Below, piece after piece: positions 15,899 through 24,873 of a stretch of 38,366 nucleotides of DNA. The notes under the pieces are model-generated. The model was not told the origin of the DNA. It made no database searches and saw nothing but the letters and a program-made list of their open reading frames with translations. The DNA comes from Alphaproteobacteria bacterium (lineage in GTDB: Bacteria; Pseudomonadota; Alphaproteobacteria; Sphingomonadales; Kordiimonadaceae). A program made the translations under genes and the position numbers. The stretch is taken from the NCBI GenBank assembly GCA_021774775.1, contig JAJFIT010000116.1, positions 1 through 38,366 of the forward strand, written 5' to 3'. Position 1 is the stretch's first letter. Every line of letters starts with the position of its first letter.

Positions 15899-16813
15899 AT
15901 GCTCGTCGTGGAACAAAATAAAAAGAAGCTGCAAAAGAAGGCCGCCATCCTGGTGGAAGCGCTGCCTTACATGCGCAAATACAGCGGCGAAACCTTCGTG
16001 ATAAAATACGGCGGTCACGCCATGGGCGACGCCAAACTGGCGCGACAGTTCGCAGCTGATATCACCCTGCTTCGTCAGGTTGGTATCAACCCGGTTATTG
16101 TTCATGGCGGCGGTCCGCAAATCGGTGAAATGCTTGGCAGACTATCGATTGAAAGCGAGTTTGTTGACGGCCTGCGGGTTACCAGCAAAGCAACCGTGGA
16201 AGTTGCAGAAATGGTCCTGTGCGGATCCATTTGTAAATCAATCGTCGCGGACCTGAACGCAGTTGGCGCCCGCGCTATCGGGCTGTCTGGCAAAGACAGT
16301 TCACTGGTAACTGCAAAAAAGGTCGAGCGCAGCAAACCCGACCCGGACTCCAACATCGAAAAAGCCATTGACCTGGGCTTTGTCGGCGAACCGGCGATTG
16401 TTGACCCCACCATCCTGACCCAGAGTATCGCCAACGGTATTATTCCAGTGATATCGCCGATCGCAGTGGGCGAAGACGGCAACACGTATAATATCAATGC
16501 CGACACCATGGCCGGGGCCATTGCCGGGGCACTGGGTGCGCGACGTTTTGTTCTGCTGACCGACGTACCCGGGGTTCTCAACAAAGACGGTGACATGCTG
16601 ACCGAATTGACCGGCGGTGATATTGCTGACTTAAAGGCAAACGGCACCATCACCGGCGGCATGATCCCGAAGGTAGACACCTGCCTGCACGCAATTGGGC
16701 AAGGTGTACGCGGCGCAGTTATTCTGGATGGGCGGGTCACTCACGCCATTTTGTTGGAAATTTTTACTGAAAGCGGCGCTGGCACGCTGATCAGAGGCCA
16801 GACACCGGCCTGA
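15899..16813 (+). CDS. argB: Acetylglutamate kinase
   Basis: A 304-residue amino-acid kinase that phosphorylates N-acetylglutamate in arginine biosynthesis. Seen: [14 protein letters not shown] (phosphate-binding Lys-Gly-Gly), [54 protein letters not shown] and [14 protein letters not shown]. The N-terminal helix ([27 protein letters not shown]) is that of arginine-sensitive hexameric enzymes, so feedback inhibition by arginine is likely but not shown. It stands alone here, convergent with the DUF2336 gene. Its stop codon lies in a 20-bp tandem repeat. Confidence 0.97.
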   Translation: MLVVEQNKKKLQKKAAILVEALPYMRKYSGETFVIKYGGHAMGDAKLARQFAADITLLRQVGINPVIVHGGGPQIGEMLGRLSIESEFVDGLRVTSKATVEVAEMVLCGSICKSIVADLNAVGARAIGLSGKDSSLVTAKKVERSKPDPDSNIEKAIDLGFVGEPAIVDPTILTQSIANGIIPVISPIAVGEDGNTYNINADTMAGAIAGALGARRFVLLTDVPGVLNKDGDMLTELTGGDIADLKANGTITGGMIPKVDTCLHAIGQGVRGAVILDGRVTHAILLEIFTESGAGTLIRGQTPA

Positions 16814-16847
16814 TTTTTGCCAGTTATGCCTGATTTTCGCCAATTAT
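16808..16847. repeat. Imperfect 20-bp tandem repeat at the argB 3' end
   Basis: Two adjacent 20-base units (16808-16827 and 16828-16847) match at 18 of 20 positions. The first contains the last codon and TGA of argB. Slippage or a local duplication would explain it. No terminator hairpin or coding role is evident. Confidence 0.75.
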
Positions 16848-16863
16848 GACGGCGCGCAAACCG

Positions 16864-18129
16864 TTAGTCCTGATCGGTGAAATAGCTCAAATGCCATTCC
16901 AATTCACTGTCCTTTATCGGGTATTTGTTACCGTCTTTCGCCGACAATAATTGCGCTGTTGGCACCAGAGCGAAACTTGTCTGCACATCATAAGCGGTTC
17001 GCATTGTCAGTCCGGCTTTCCAGCATAAGGCCGTAACAACACGGCCACTTTTGGACATAATAACCTCGCGCACTGTCTCTGGCGGCAAGTCGGCCATCAC
17101 GGCCAAACACTGCATTAACAGCTCGCGCCTGTTGCCTTCAATTTGCTCAAGAACGAATTTATCGTCCAGCATACCGCGTTCAAAATAATCCTGCGCTTTC
17201 GCCGCAAGCCTGGCCTGTTCGTCGTCCCCGACCTTTTCGTCAGCCAACCGTTCGCGAACCTTGTCCAGCAATTCCTCCGCCTGTTCCTCAGACAGCTGGC
17301 TTTGCTCCATCATGGCATGTACCAGCGCCGACGCCACAAACCCGGCAATGCGTCTCATGGCCCTAATAGACAGTTGCGGCCGAAGCGACAGGGGTTTGTG
17401 CAAATCTTCCACGCTGGAGGCCTGTGAAATTATCTGATCGAGCGTATCTTCGCGTATCTGCGCATTTTTATTGGTTAACAGTGCCGCCACAGCCGGAACA
17501 TCCAGCGTTCCTGCGATGTCGGACGACACCTGTTCAGATACTGTCTTACGACTGGCAATGGCCTCCAGCGCACCCGAACTGACACCGGCAGCGATAATTT
17601 CGCGCAGGTCTTCATCGTTAAGTAGCGGCGAATACTGCAAAATAGGACCACAAACAATCTCTTCAATGTCGCGGGCAAGCTGGTCAACCAGCGCCTTTGG
17701 CACATCCGCACTACCTTTGATTTCCTCTGCGACCATGGCCCGAATCCTGGGCAACTGGTCCTGAGCCAACGCCTCAAGAACCTTGATCGATTTATCGCGG
17801 ATGGTTTGCTGGTCCTCGGATTTCATGCCCGGGACAAGCCTGCCAATTTTACGGGCCAGTTCTGCCCGCACATTTTCGTCCGCATCATTTTTGAGAATTT
17901 CATCGGCCTGGATCGGCGTCGAGGCGTTGCCAGCGATTAACATACGAACCGTAGGCGATTGGTCTTCCGCCAGAAAATATAATACTTCCGGGCGCGCATT
18001 CGGCCGGGCGGCCAATTGCTTCTTCTGATCTTCTGATCCAGCCTTCAGAATTGACTGCTCTTCCTCCAGTGACAGGGATGCAGGCAAAGTTTTTTCGCCG
18101 CTAAAAATTGACTTGATTTTCTGCAGCAT
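16864..18129 (-). CDS. DUF2336 protein (HEAT-like repeats)
   Basis: A 421-residue cytoplasmic protein of the alphaproteobacterial DUF2336 family. The first half reads as HEAT-like helical repeats (ARPEVLYFLAEDQSPTVRMLIAGNAS, DADENVRAELARKIG, LPRIRAMVAEEIKG). A central segment (SPLLNDEDLREIIAAG, IASRKTVSEQVSSDI) is the family's most conserved part. No catalytic motif is present, so a scaffold or protein-binding role is likely. Its ATG overlaps the TGA of the diguanylate cyclase by one base (TGATG), so the two are translationally coupled. DUF2336 proteins recur beside signalling proteins, but their function is unknown. Confidence 0.85.
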   Translation of the reverse strand: MLQKIKSIFSGEKTLPASLSLEEEQSILKAGSEDQKKQLAARPNARPEVLYFLAEDQSPTVRMLIAGNASTPIQADEILKNDADENVRAELARKIGRLVPGMKSEDQQTIRDKSIKVLEALAQDQLPRIRAMVAEEIKGSADVPKALVDQLARDIEEIVCGPILQYSPLLNDEDLREIIAAGVSSGALEAIASRKTVSEQVSSDIAGTLDVPAVAALLTNKNAQIREDTLDQIISQASSVEDLHKPLSLRPQLSIRAMRRIAGFVASALVHAMMEQSQLSEEQAEELLDKVRERLADEKVGDDEQARLAAKAQDYFERGMLDDKFVLEQIEGNRRELLMQCLAVMADLPPETVREVIMSKSGRVVTALCWKAGLTMRTAYDVQTSFALVPTAQLLSAKDGNKYPIKDSELEWHLSYFTDQD

Positions 18130-19793
18130 CAGGCCATCCCTCCTGCCATCACCTGTTTTGGCCCTTCAGCGACAGAGGCAATAGCCACATTGCTTCGTCC
18201 GGCGTTTTTAACTTTGTAAAGGGCCGCGTCTGCGCGCTCGGCCATGCCAGCGAATTTCAGGTCCAACCCCGGCGTTGACGCACAAACCCCAACAGAGGCC
18301 GATAGCTTCAATTGATCCGCGCCGATTGTTTCCCTGACTGTCCGCATATTATCAATCAGCGACCTTGCTTTCAGCGCCGCATCATCCGGTGAAATATCTT
18401 CCAGCCACAAAACAAACTCATCTCCGCCGTATCGGCCCACCAAATCACACGACCGCACCAGAGTTTGCATCCTGTCTGCCACCATTTTTATCGCGGTATC
18501 GCCGGCCTTGTGCCCAAGCGTGTCGTTAACTTCCTTGAAATGATCCAAATCGACAAACAACAGGCAACCGGACTGGCCGGACCGGCACTGATGGCGCAAG
18601 CGACGCTCTACCGAATCGACAAAAGCCCGCCGGTTCAAAATTCCGGTCAATTCGTCAAGCGAGGACAATCGTTGCAATTTATTGATAAGTTGGGCTTTAC
18701 CAAAGGCCGCGGCGAGCGAGTCGGTAATATCTGCCAGCAAAGATTTTTCGTGACTAGCCCAGGGGTAGGTCGCTGTGTCACGGCAGATTACAAACATGCC
18801 AATCCCGCTGCCGCTCTCTTCCAAGCGCACAGCAAGGTGATTGTTGTCGCCGTCCTGCACCTGAATTATTGGGTCTGCCGCCAGGGCCAATTTTTGCCAA
18901 ATTTCGCCGATGTTTGGCACCACCGGCGATTCGCCGCAAATAGCAGCAGGCACCAGACCTTCGGGAAATTTGACAACAGACCACACCAGATCGGCCCTCA
19001 ACACGTCCATCAATTCATTGGAGGCGCTATCAAGCAGCATTTCGGATGTGTCGGCGGTATTGATCAGACTAACGATTCGCTGCTGCACACTCAGCCGCTG
19101 ATTATCCAACCGGGTCTGGCGGTCAGAAGCCACTTGCGATGAAACATCCCGGCACACGCCTCGTACTCCGGCCGTTTTATTGTCGCCCAGCTGGACGGGT
19201 TCAACCGTAAAGCTGACCCAGTATTTTGTGCCCATACCAAAATCGACTTGCACCGCATCAAAAGTGTAGGCTTTTTTCGATGCAAACGGATTGCGCGATG
19301 GCATCTTGCCGTTTGGCCAGAAAATATCGTCCGCCGACCGACCAATCCAGCCTGCCAGTTTTTGACCGAATGCCTCGTCCGGCGAAACAAAACGAAAAAT
19401 CCGGTCACCGTCCACCTCAAAACAGAAATCAACCGCCCGGTCGAGCAGGCCTTTGAACATGCCGCGGCTTTCCAAAAGCGCTTCGGTCATCCGGTCAGAC
19501 ACAGTTGTGTCGCGTGCGGTGATCATGACCCGGTCAGCAAAGTAAACCCCGGTCAGGGAGTAACGGGTGCCGTCAGGCAGGGTCATCCGCTCTTCTGCTA
19601 CCGACCGATTAGCTTTCACCGCTTCAAAAAGGGACACAATCTCGGGGACTTGTGCTTCCCACGCCTTCAACAGCGCAAAGGCGTTGCTGCTATTGTCAAC
19701 CACGCTGCCGCTCAGGCCAATAGAAACAGCACAAACGGTGGTTTCCGTCAGCCTCGTCGTACTTTTTGGGTTATTTTTTCTGAACTTCAGCAT
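18129..19793 (-). CDS. Diguanylate cyclase with PAS and GAF-like sensor regions
   Basis: A 554-residue soluble cyclase. A PAS-like domain occupies about 108-220 (RAVDFCFEVDGDRIFRFVSPDEAFG, EPVQLGDNKTAGVRGVCRDVS). A GAF-like region follows (about 240-365, ending SHEKSLLADITDSLAAAFGKAQL). The GGDEF domain begins at SSLDELTGILNRRAF (about 377-391), with GGDEF at 456-460 and an intact RxxD inhibitory site at R447-D450, five residues upstream. It should make c-di-GMP from two GTP under product feedback. There is no EAL domain and no TM segment; the first 105 residues hold a further, unassigned domain. It is coupled to the DUF2336 gene. Confidence 0.93.
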   Translation of the reverse strand: MLKFRKNNPKSTTRLTETTVCAVSIGLSGSVVDNSSNAFALLKAWEAQVPEIVSLFEAVKANRSVAEERMTLPDGTRYSLTGVYFADRVMITARDTTVSDRMTEALLESRGMFKGLLDRAVDFCFEVDGDRIFRFVSPDEAFGQKLAGWIGRSADDIFWPNGKMPSRNPFASKKAYTFDAVQVDFGMGTKYWVSFTVEPVQLGDNKTAGVRGVCRDVSSQVASDRQTRLDNQRLSVQQRIVSLINTADTSEMLLDSASNELMDVLRADLVWSVVKFPEGLVPAAICGESPVVPNIGEIWQKLALAADPIIQVQDGDNNHLAVRLEESGSGIGMFVICRDTATYPWASHEKSLLADITDSLAAAFGKAQLINKLQRLSSLDELTGILNRRAFVDSVERRLRHQCRSGQSGCLLFVDLDHFKEVNDTLGHKAGDTAIKMVADRMQTLVRSCDLVGRYGGDEFVLWLEDISPDDAALKARSLIDNMRTVRETIGADQLKLSASVGVCASTPGLDLKFAGMAERADAALYKVKNAGRSNVAIASVAEGPKQVMAGGMA

Positions 19794-19914
19794 TCACTTT
19801 GATCACATAACTGGAAACTATCTGGTGCATACGGTAAGACCACACGGTTAAAGTTGTTTTAACATTTGCAGATCATTCAACGCATACACTGGCAAAGCTT
19901 ACACAGGATCCCAT

Positions 19915-20631
19915 ATGGCCGACCAAACTATCGCCGATGACAAAATGAGCGATCATCACCCAATCTTTTCCGAAGACCGCGACATATTTGTGTTTGATCT
20001 GGACAACACCCTGTATCCAGCGGAAAGCGACTTGTTCTCACAGGTTGATGTTAAAATTGGCCAGTATGTTCAAAGCTTGCTGGGTCTCGACCCTGCCGCA
20101 GCACGCAAAGTACAAAAGGGCTATTTACTGGAACACGGCACCACGTTGGGTGGGTTGATGGCGAACCATGATGTTGATCCGCAGCATTATCTGGACAGCG
20201 TGCATGACATCGACCTGTCACCGATAGCAAATGACCCTGCGCTGCGTGAAATGCTGCAGTCTCTCACAGGGCGACGACTGGTTTTCACCAACGCTGACCA
20301 GCCCTACGCAGAACGCGTGCTGGACCGCCTTGGCATCGGCGATCTTTTCGAGGGCATATTCGATATTCATGCCGCCAGCCTGGCCCCTAAACCACGGCCG
20401 CATGTCTATGATATGTTTCTGGGCAAATACGGAGTGGACCCCGCGCGCGCCATCATGTTTGAAGATATGGTTCGAAACCTGATACCGGCGCATGCTTTGG
20501 GCATGGCAACCGTGTGGATCAATACCGGCAGCACATGGGGCGAGGCCGACTATGACGCCAGTAAAGTGCACGCCGAGACCGAAAGCCTGCACGGATGGCT
20601 TGATAACCACATCTCGCGCCAAAAATCATAG
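19915..20631 (+). CDS. Pyrimidine 5'-nucleotidase (HAD superfamily)
   Basis: A 238-residue HAD phosphatase. Motif I is FVFDLDNTLYP (nucleophile Asp and DxDxT form), motif II is RLVFTNAD, motif III Lys lies in ASLAPKPRPHVYD, and motif IV is AIMFEDMVRNL. The family (SDT1/yjjG-like) removes phosphate from pyrimidine nucleotides. In alphaproteobacteria it commonly precedes dapD, as here, 110 bases upstream on the same strand. AGGA precedes ATG 19915. The adjacency to lysine/diaminopimelate genes is conserved but its meaning is unclear. Confidence 0.9.
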   Translation: MADQTIADDKMSDHHPIFSEDRDIFVFDLDNTLYPAESDLFSQVDVKIGQYVQSLLGLDPAAARKVQKGYLLEHGTTLGGLMANHDVDPQHYLDSVHDIDLSPIANDPALREMLQSLTGRRLVFTNADQPYAERVLDRLGIGDLFEGIFDIHAASLAPKPRPHVYDMFLGKYGVDPARAIMFEDMVRNLIPAHALGMATVWINTGSTWGEADYDASKVHAETESLHGWLDNHISRQKS

Positions 20632-20636
20632 GCTTT

Positions 20637-20648
20637 CACCGGCCGGTG
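20637..20648. promoter_or_regulatory. 12-bp palindrome CACCGGCCGGTG
   Basis: A perfect 12-bp palindrome lies five bases after the nucleotidase stop codon and three bases before the -35 box of the presumed dapD promoter. It may be an operator or a compact hairpin ending the upstream transcript. There is no T tract. Confidence 0.35.
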
Positions 20649-20650
20649 CA

Positions 20651-20678
20651 TTGACTTCAAAGGCTGGACCGCTATTGT
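20651..20678 (+). promoter_or_regulatory. dapD: Candidate sigma-70 promoter for dapD-dapE
   Basis: TTGACT (20651-20656) and TATTGT (20673-20678) are 16 bases apart, about 65 bases before the dapD ATG. The -35 box matches the consensus at five of six positions and the -10 box at four of six. This gives dapD-dapE a transcript independent of the nucleotidase gene. Confidence 0.45.
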
Positions 20679-20741
20679 TTGCCAGCTTTTTAACCACCAT
20701 GCCACGCTCTGCTTAACGGGCGCATTATAAAGGGTTCTGCA

Positions 20742-21587
20742 ATGGACTATTCCCAGCTGGAAACGACAATAACCGAAGCGTTTGACGCGCGTGATACCAT
20801 TAGCAGCGACACCAAAGGGGCGGTGCGCGAAGCCGTGGACATCGCCTTGGGTTTGTTAGACAGCGGCACGCTCAGGGTTGCCAGCAAGGCAGACGACGGT
20901 TGGCAGGTGCATCAGTGGTTGAAAAAGGCCGTATTACTTTCTTTCCGGCTAAACGACATGGCTTTGATAGCAGGCGGTGCCGGCGAAAACACCAACTGGT
21001 GGGACAAGGTTCCCAGCAAATTTGAAGGCTGGGGCGAGGCAGAGTTTCGGGCTGCCGGTTTCCGCGCCGTGCCCGGCTCCATTGTGCGCCGTTCAGCCTA
21101 CATATCAAAAGACGTGGTTTTGATGCCGTCTTTTGTAAATCTGGGCGCACATGTGGGCGAAGGTACAATGGTTGATACCTGGGCCAGCGTTGGTAGCTGT
21201 GCGCAGGTTGGCGCTCATGTCCATGTCTCGGCCGGTGCCGGGATCGGCGGCGTATTGGAACCATTACAAGCCAACCCAACAATTATTGAAGACAATTGTT
21301 TTATCGGCGCGCGGTCAGAGGTTGTTGAAGGCGTTGTCGTCGAAGAAGGTTCGGTTATTTCAATGGGTGTTTTCATCACCGCGTCAACAAAAATAATTGA
21401 CCGCAATACCGGCGAAATTTTCAGGGGCCGCGTGCCAGCCTACAGCGTTGTTGTTCCCGGCAGCCTACCGGGAAAACCGCTGCCCGACGGCAGCCCCGGC
21501 CCAAGTCTTTCCTGCGCAGTTATCGTAAAGCGGGTTGACGAACAGACACGCGCCAAAACATCTGTCAACGATCTGCTGCGGGACTGA
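20742..21587 (+). CDS. dapD: 2,3,4,5-tetrahydropyridine-2,6-dicarboxylate N-succinyltransferase
   Basis: A 281-residue trimeric left-handed beta-helix acyltransferase that succinylates tetrahydrodipicolinate in the meso-diaminopimelate/lysine pathway. Hexapeptide repeats run through the middle and C-terminal part (about 117-230): [78 protein letters not shown]. The family motif with VLEPLQA is intact, and so is the C-terminal [17 protein letters not shown]. Length is normal. It is followed three bases later by dapE, the next but one enzyme of the pathway. Confidence 0.97.
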   Translation: MDYSQLETTITEAFDARDTISSDTKGAVREAVDIALGLLDSGTLRVASKADDGWQVHQWLKKAVLLSFRLNDMALIAGGAGENTNWWDKVPSKFEGWGEAEFRAAGFRAVPGSIVRRSAYISKDVVLMPSFVNLGAHVGEGTMVDTWASVGSCAQVGAHVHVSAGAGIGGVLEPLQANPTIIEDNCFIGARSEVVEGVVVEEGSVISMGVFITASTKIIDRNTGEIFRGRVPAYSVVVPGSLPGKPLPDGSPGPSLSCAVIVKRVDEQTRAKTSVNDLLRD

Positions 21588-21590
21588 CGC

Positions 21591-22751
21591 GTGCCGCTGA
21601 TCGATCCCATTGAGCTGTCGCAGGCGCTGATCCGTCACCCGAGCGTAACGCCCGACACCGGTAATACGCTGGATTTGCTGGCTGAACATCTGACGGAAAT
21701 GGATTTCGATTGTCACAAACTGGTTTTCGAGGAAGAAGGCACTGACCCGGTGCCCAACCTTTATGCGCGGCTGGGGACAGGTGCACCCAATTTTTGTTTC
21801 GCTGGCCACACCGACGTTGTGCCAGTAGGGGCTGCCCATAATTGGAGCGTTGATCCTTTCGCCGCTGACATAAAAGGCGGCAACTTATACGGACGCGGCG
21901 CATCCGACATGAAGTCAGCCATCGCCGCCTTTGTCGCGGCAGTGAGCCGTTATCTGGAGGGCCAAGTTCCCGGAGAAGCATTTGGTGGATCCATATCGCT
22001 TTTGATCACCGGCGACGAGGAGGGCCCGGCGGTGAACGGCACCAGGAAAGTGCTGGACTGGTTGCGGACGCGCGGCGAAGCCATTGATTATTGCCTGGTC
22101 GGCGAACCAACCAACCCGCAGGAGTTGGGGCAAATGATCAAAGTGGGAAGGCGCGGCAGCCTGCACGGTATGCTAACGGTGCACGGCATTCAGGGCCATG
22201 TAGCTTACCCGCACACGGCGAAAAACCCGATACCGGATTTGGTTGCGGTGCTCGGCGAACTGAACAAGGAACCGCTGGACGGCGGCAATGAACTGTTTCA
22301 GGCGTCAAACCTTGAAATCGTCAATATCGATATCGGCAATGACAGCCACAATGTCATCCCGGCAGAGGCCAAGGCCCGGTTTAATGTGCGGTTCAATAAC
22401 GAGTTTACCCCCGAAGACCTGCAGGCAGAACTGACCCGCCGAATGAAACGCGCAGGTGTTGAATATCAGATCGACTGGTGGGTATCCGGTGACAGTTTCC
22501 TCACCGAAAAAGGCCCACTTTCTGACGCGGTTGTCAGAGCGGTTGAGCAAGCAACAGGTAAAACGCCCGAACTTTCAACCACTGGCGGCACCTCGGATGC
22601 GCGCTTCATTAAAAACATGTGCCCGGTTGTTGAATTTGGCCTGGTCGGCGCGACCATGCATAAAATCGACGAACATGTTGCCGTGTCTGACATCGAAACA
22701 CTCAGCAATATTTATCTGGATATTATTAAGCGCTTGGTCTCACCGAAGTAA
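21591..22751 (+). CDS. dapE: Succinyl-diaminopimelate desuccinylase
   Basis: A 386-residue M20 dinuclear zinc hydrolase that releases L,L-diaminopimelate from its N-succinyl form. Metal ligands and catalytic residues are visible in [11 protein letters not shown] (His and Asp), [16 protein letters not shown] (bridging Asp), [17 protein letters not shown] (catalytic Glu-Glu), and the C-terminal [14 protein letters not shown] (His). [12 protein letters not shown] is the DapE substrate motif. The dimerisation lid domain spans about 180-290. It begins with GTG 21591, three bases after the dapD stop. Confidence 0.96.
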   Translation: MPLIDPIELSQALIRHPSVTPDTGNTLDLLAEHLTEMDFDCHKLVFEEEGTDPVPNLYARLGTGAPNFCFAGHTDVVPVGAAHNWSVDPFAADIKGGNLYGRGASDMKSAIAAFVAAVSRYLEGQVPGEAFGGSISLLITGDEEGPAVNGTRKVLDWLRTRGEAIDYCLVGEPTNPQELGQMIKVGRRGSLHGMLTVHGIQGHVAYPHTAKNPIPDLVAVLGELNKEPLDGGNELFQASNLEIVNIDIGNDSHNVIPAEAKARFNVRFNNEFTPEDLQAELTRRMKRAGVEYQIDWWVSGDSFLTEKGPLSDAVVRAVEQATGKTPELSTTGGTSDARFIKNMCPVVEFGLVGATMHKIDEHVAVSDIETLSNIYLDIIKRLVSPK

Positions 22752-23154
22752 TCTCGCCGCGCAGTTCAGTCGAAAGAGAATTCACCGTGAATAATATGCA
22801 ACCCAGACAACTATAAAGTTTTAGTTTCTTCTTATGCGTGTATTTGGTATGATTACTCAGTTGGTCAATAAGTGACCTGCGGACCGTGGCTATCACAGTC
22901 AGTTAAATTGTTTGGCATTAAGCACTTCTGGCGTTTCCAAAGCGACATATATACGGTCGCTGGCGGCACCGCTTCGTCACGGCAGAGCAATTTGATCTGG
23001 TTGAGAGCAATGCGGTTGTGACGTGACAGGACCTGCACCCCTGCGCCTGTCTTATCTGCAGGAACCAATGCACCAACAGTGGTGGCGGCCGTGCACCCCC
23101 ATGCTGATCTAGCAGTTATGGTCGCCACCATTTCTCTCCAATACCCAAAATATG
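22752..23154. other. Gene-poor interval between dapE and the GFA gene
   Basis: About 400 bases with no confident gene. A weak stem AACTA/TAGTT followed by a T-rich stretch near 22810-22835 might end the dapE transcript. On the minus strand one modest frame (22865-23131) is listed separately. I see no tRNA, hairpin-rich RNA or repeat. It may hold a decayed gene. Confidence 0.4.
22865..23131 (-). CDS. Doubtful hypothetical protein
   Basis: An 88-residue frame that I do not recognise. GGAGAG precedes ATG 23131, but at only two to three bases; a GTG immediately after is better spaced. The predicted product has four scattered cysteines and a mixed, unpatterned composition (GAGVQVLSRHNRIALNQIK, then VPPATVYMSLWKRQ). 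It follows the GFA gene on the same strand with 23 bases between. It could be a small real gene, a remnant of a longer one, or chance. Confidence 0.22.
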   Translation of the reverse strand: MVATITARSAWGCTAATTVGALVPADKTGAGVQVLSRHNRIALNQIKLLCRDEAVPPATVYMSLWKRQKCLMPNNLTDCDSHGPQVTY

Positions 23155-23532
23155 TCAGGTAATTTGGTCGATTGAGGCTTCCCAATTTGCACCGTTAAAA
23201 TCAGTGACGGTCATGCCGTCCAGCGTGGATTTGTCAACGCAGCGTGCGTTGACCGACCATCCGTCCGGGTGGCTGCGTGGCACATAAAAGGCTTTAACCC
23301 CGCAGGTTTTACAGAACATATGGCGCGCTGTTCCTGTATTAAACCGATATTCGGTGAGATTGTCCTCGCCTGAAGTAATGCAGAACGCATCTGCCTTTAC
23401 AATAAGGTGCAAAAATCCTGTGGCCGCACAGATGGAACAAGTACATGACGTTACGTCAAGGGTGGCCGGGGCCTGCACCTCGAACCGAACCGCGCCGCAG
23501 TGGCACTTGCCCCTGTGAGTAACGGTTTCCAT
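23155..23532 (-). CDS. GFA-family zinc protein
   Basis: A 125-residue protein of the GFA (glutathione-dependent formaldehyde-activating enzyme-like) family. Its zinc-binding cysteine pairs are KCHCGAVRFEV (about 9-19), SCTCSICAATG (about 29-39) and FCKTCGVKAFY (about 93-103). Most family members have no known activity, and the formaldehyde name should not be carried over. Its ATG begins at the base directly after the recR stop codon, so it is very likely translated from the recR transcript. It is a normal-length, intact member. Confidence 0.88.
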   Translation of the reverse strand: METVTHRGKCHCGAVRFEVQAPATLDVTSCTCSICAATGFLHLIVKADAFCITSGEDNLTEYRFNTGTARHMFCKTCGVKAFYVPRSHPDGWSVNARCVDKSTLDGMTVTDFNGANWEASIDQIT

Positions 23533-24138
23533 CTATCCCACCTCGCCGCGCGCCCGTAGCGCCGCCGCCAAGGTGCCGTCATCCAGATAGTCAAGCTCGC
23601 CGCCCACTGGCACGCCGTGAGCCAGTGCTGTTACTTTTGCGCCGCTATCCGCCAGCCGCTCGGCCAGATAGTGGCTGGTGGTCTGCCCGTCCACTGTGGC
23701 GTTAAGCGCAAGGATAACTTCGACAACACCGCCCTCTGCTGCGCGGTTAATCAGACCCGCCACATTCAAATCATCTGGCCCTACGCCGTCCAGCGCCGAC
23801 AGCGTGCCGCCCAGCACATGATACAGCCCCTTGAAAGTCTCAGAGCGGTCCAATGCCCACAGGTCGGCCACCTCCTCCACCACACAGATCACGGTTTGGT
23901 CGCGGCGCGCGTCTTCACACACATGGCAGGGGTTATGGGTATCCACATTGCCGCACTGGTCACATATTTGCACGCGTGCGGCCACGTCGTTAAGCGCAGT
24001 GGCCAGCGGCACCATGACACTGTCTTTTTTCTTGAGCATTTGCAGCGCCGAACGCCGGGCCGAGCGCGGCCCAAGGCCGGGCAGTTTGGCCAGAAGCTGG
24101 ATCAGCCTATCAATGTCGCTGCCGTGAGAACGGGGCAT
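23533..24138 (-). CDS. recR: Recombination mediator protein
   Basis: A 201-residue RecR. It shows the N-terminal helix-hairpin-helix ([20 protein letters not shown], about 12-31), a C4 zinc finger ([16 protein letters not shown], about 59-74), and a Toprim domain starting [27 protein letters not shown] and [22 protein letters not shown] are family signatures. With RecO and RecF it loads RecA on SSB-coated gaps. Its ATG overlaps the stop of the GIY-YIG gene by one base (TGATG), and it is followed without a gap by the GFA gene. Confidence 0.97.
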   Translation of the reverse strand: MPRSHGSDIDRLIQLLAKLPGLGPRSARRSALQMLKKKDSVMVPLATALNDVAARVQICDQCGNVDTHNPCHVCEDARRDQTVICVVEEVADLWALDRSETFKGLYHVLGGTLSALDGVGPDDLNVAGLINRAAEGGVVEVILALNATVDGQTTSHYLAERLADSGAKVTALAHGVPVGGELDYLDDGTLAAALRARGEVG

Positions 24139-24401
24139 CAGTTATCCTTTGCCAGAAAGTCTTCAAGAAGCTTTTTGCGGAATTTCCGGTCGCGTTTCAA
24201 GTCCCATTCCCGGCTCATGGCGTCAGACCGGTTTTTAAACTCTTCGGTGTAAAGAATTTGCCACTGCCGCCCGCGGGTTGATTTTGCCCCGAAGCCACTG
24301 TTGTGCGCAGCCAGGCGTTTTTCCAGATCATTGGTCCAGCCCACATAGGTTTTCGGCGTGCCATTGATGCTGCCAAGCACATAAGCGAAACAATAGTTCA
24401 A
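24138..24401 (-). CDS. GIY-YIG superfamily nuclease domain protein
   Basis: An 87-residue single-domain GIY-YIG protein (UPF0213/YhbQ-like). FAYVLGS and [19 protein letters not shown] correspond to the GIY and YIG strands and the conserved Arg helix, and [20 protein letters not shown] holds the conserved Glu and a basic helix. Related small proteins can act as structure-specific or general nucleases, but most are untested. It sits directly upstream of recR and overlaps it by one base, which ties it to the recombination operon in this organism. Confidence 0.88.
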   Translation of the reverse strand: MNYCFAYVLGSINGTPKTYVGWTNDLEKRLAAHNSGFGAKSTRGRQWQILYTEEFKNRSDAMSREWDLKRDRKFRKKLLEDFLAKDN

Positions 24402-24417
24402 AAAGCTACCCTATTTT

Positions 24418-24873
24418 CTACCCTGCGCCCTTTTCACTTTCGCGCACATCAAATTCAAAACAATATGCCCCTTTGGAATGGCCAAGATTCATGTAATTTT
24501 TTGCAAAATAAAACGATTGATAATTACCGTAATCAATATTCGAAGTTTCAAAGTTGGCACACAACTCAAAAACATACTCAGAAATAAGCCTATAACCATA
24601 TAACTCTTCTGAAATCGGATCTTGCATGAAATTTCGCGTAGAATCACTCTTGGTAGCTTCAACAACAGTTTCGGTAAGAGCCTTACCATCTTGATGATGA
24701 ATGAGAAGGATATTTGCCACCTCTTTTAGGTCAGATACTCGTCTACTATCATTTTTCCGGAGCTGCATCTTCGCTGGCGAGTCAATCACGCTAATAGCCA
24801 GAAATACAAGCCCCACAAACAACGCTAAAAAACCTAAGAAGAAAAACAGAAATCTTTTTCTAACCTTCATCAC
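24418..24873 (-). CDS. Membrane-anchored pilin-like partner of DUF5671 protein
   Basis: A 151-residue protein with a basic start and one N-terminal TM helix (about 8-30), then a helix NDSRRVSDLKEVANILLIHHQDGK and a small C-terminal region DPISEELYGYRLISEYVFELCANFET. This layout (RxxDLxxIxxxLxxYhxD, then DPxS...Y.Y...YELCAxFET) recalls the globular part of type II secretion pseudopilins and of proteins encoded next to DUF5671 genes. There is no prepilin peptidase site (G|FTLxE), so it is not a processed pilin. It overlaps the DUF5671 gene by 14 bases. AT content is higher than in the flanking genes. Confidence 0.65.
   Translation of the reverse strand: MMKVRKRFLFFFLGFLALFVGLVFLAISVIDSPAKMQLRKNDSRRVSDLKEVANILLIHHQDGKALTETVVEATKSDSTRNFMQDPISEELYGYRLISEYVFELCANFETSNIDYGNYQSFYFAKNYMNLGHSKGAYCFEFDVRESEKGAG

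Noticed and set aside
23155-23532. Formaldehyde-detoxification gene (from the GFA family name).
   Set aside because: Most GFA-domain proteins lack that activity, and no formaldehyde or glutathione pathway gene is nearby.
24418-24873. Type II secretion pseudopilin.
   Set aside because: There is no prepilin peptidase cleavage motif, and the N terminus is an ordinary TM anchor; only the later region is pilin-like.
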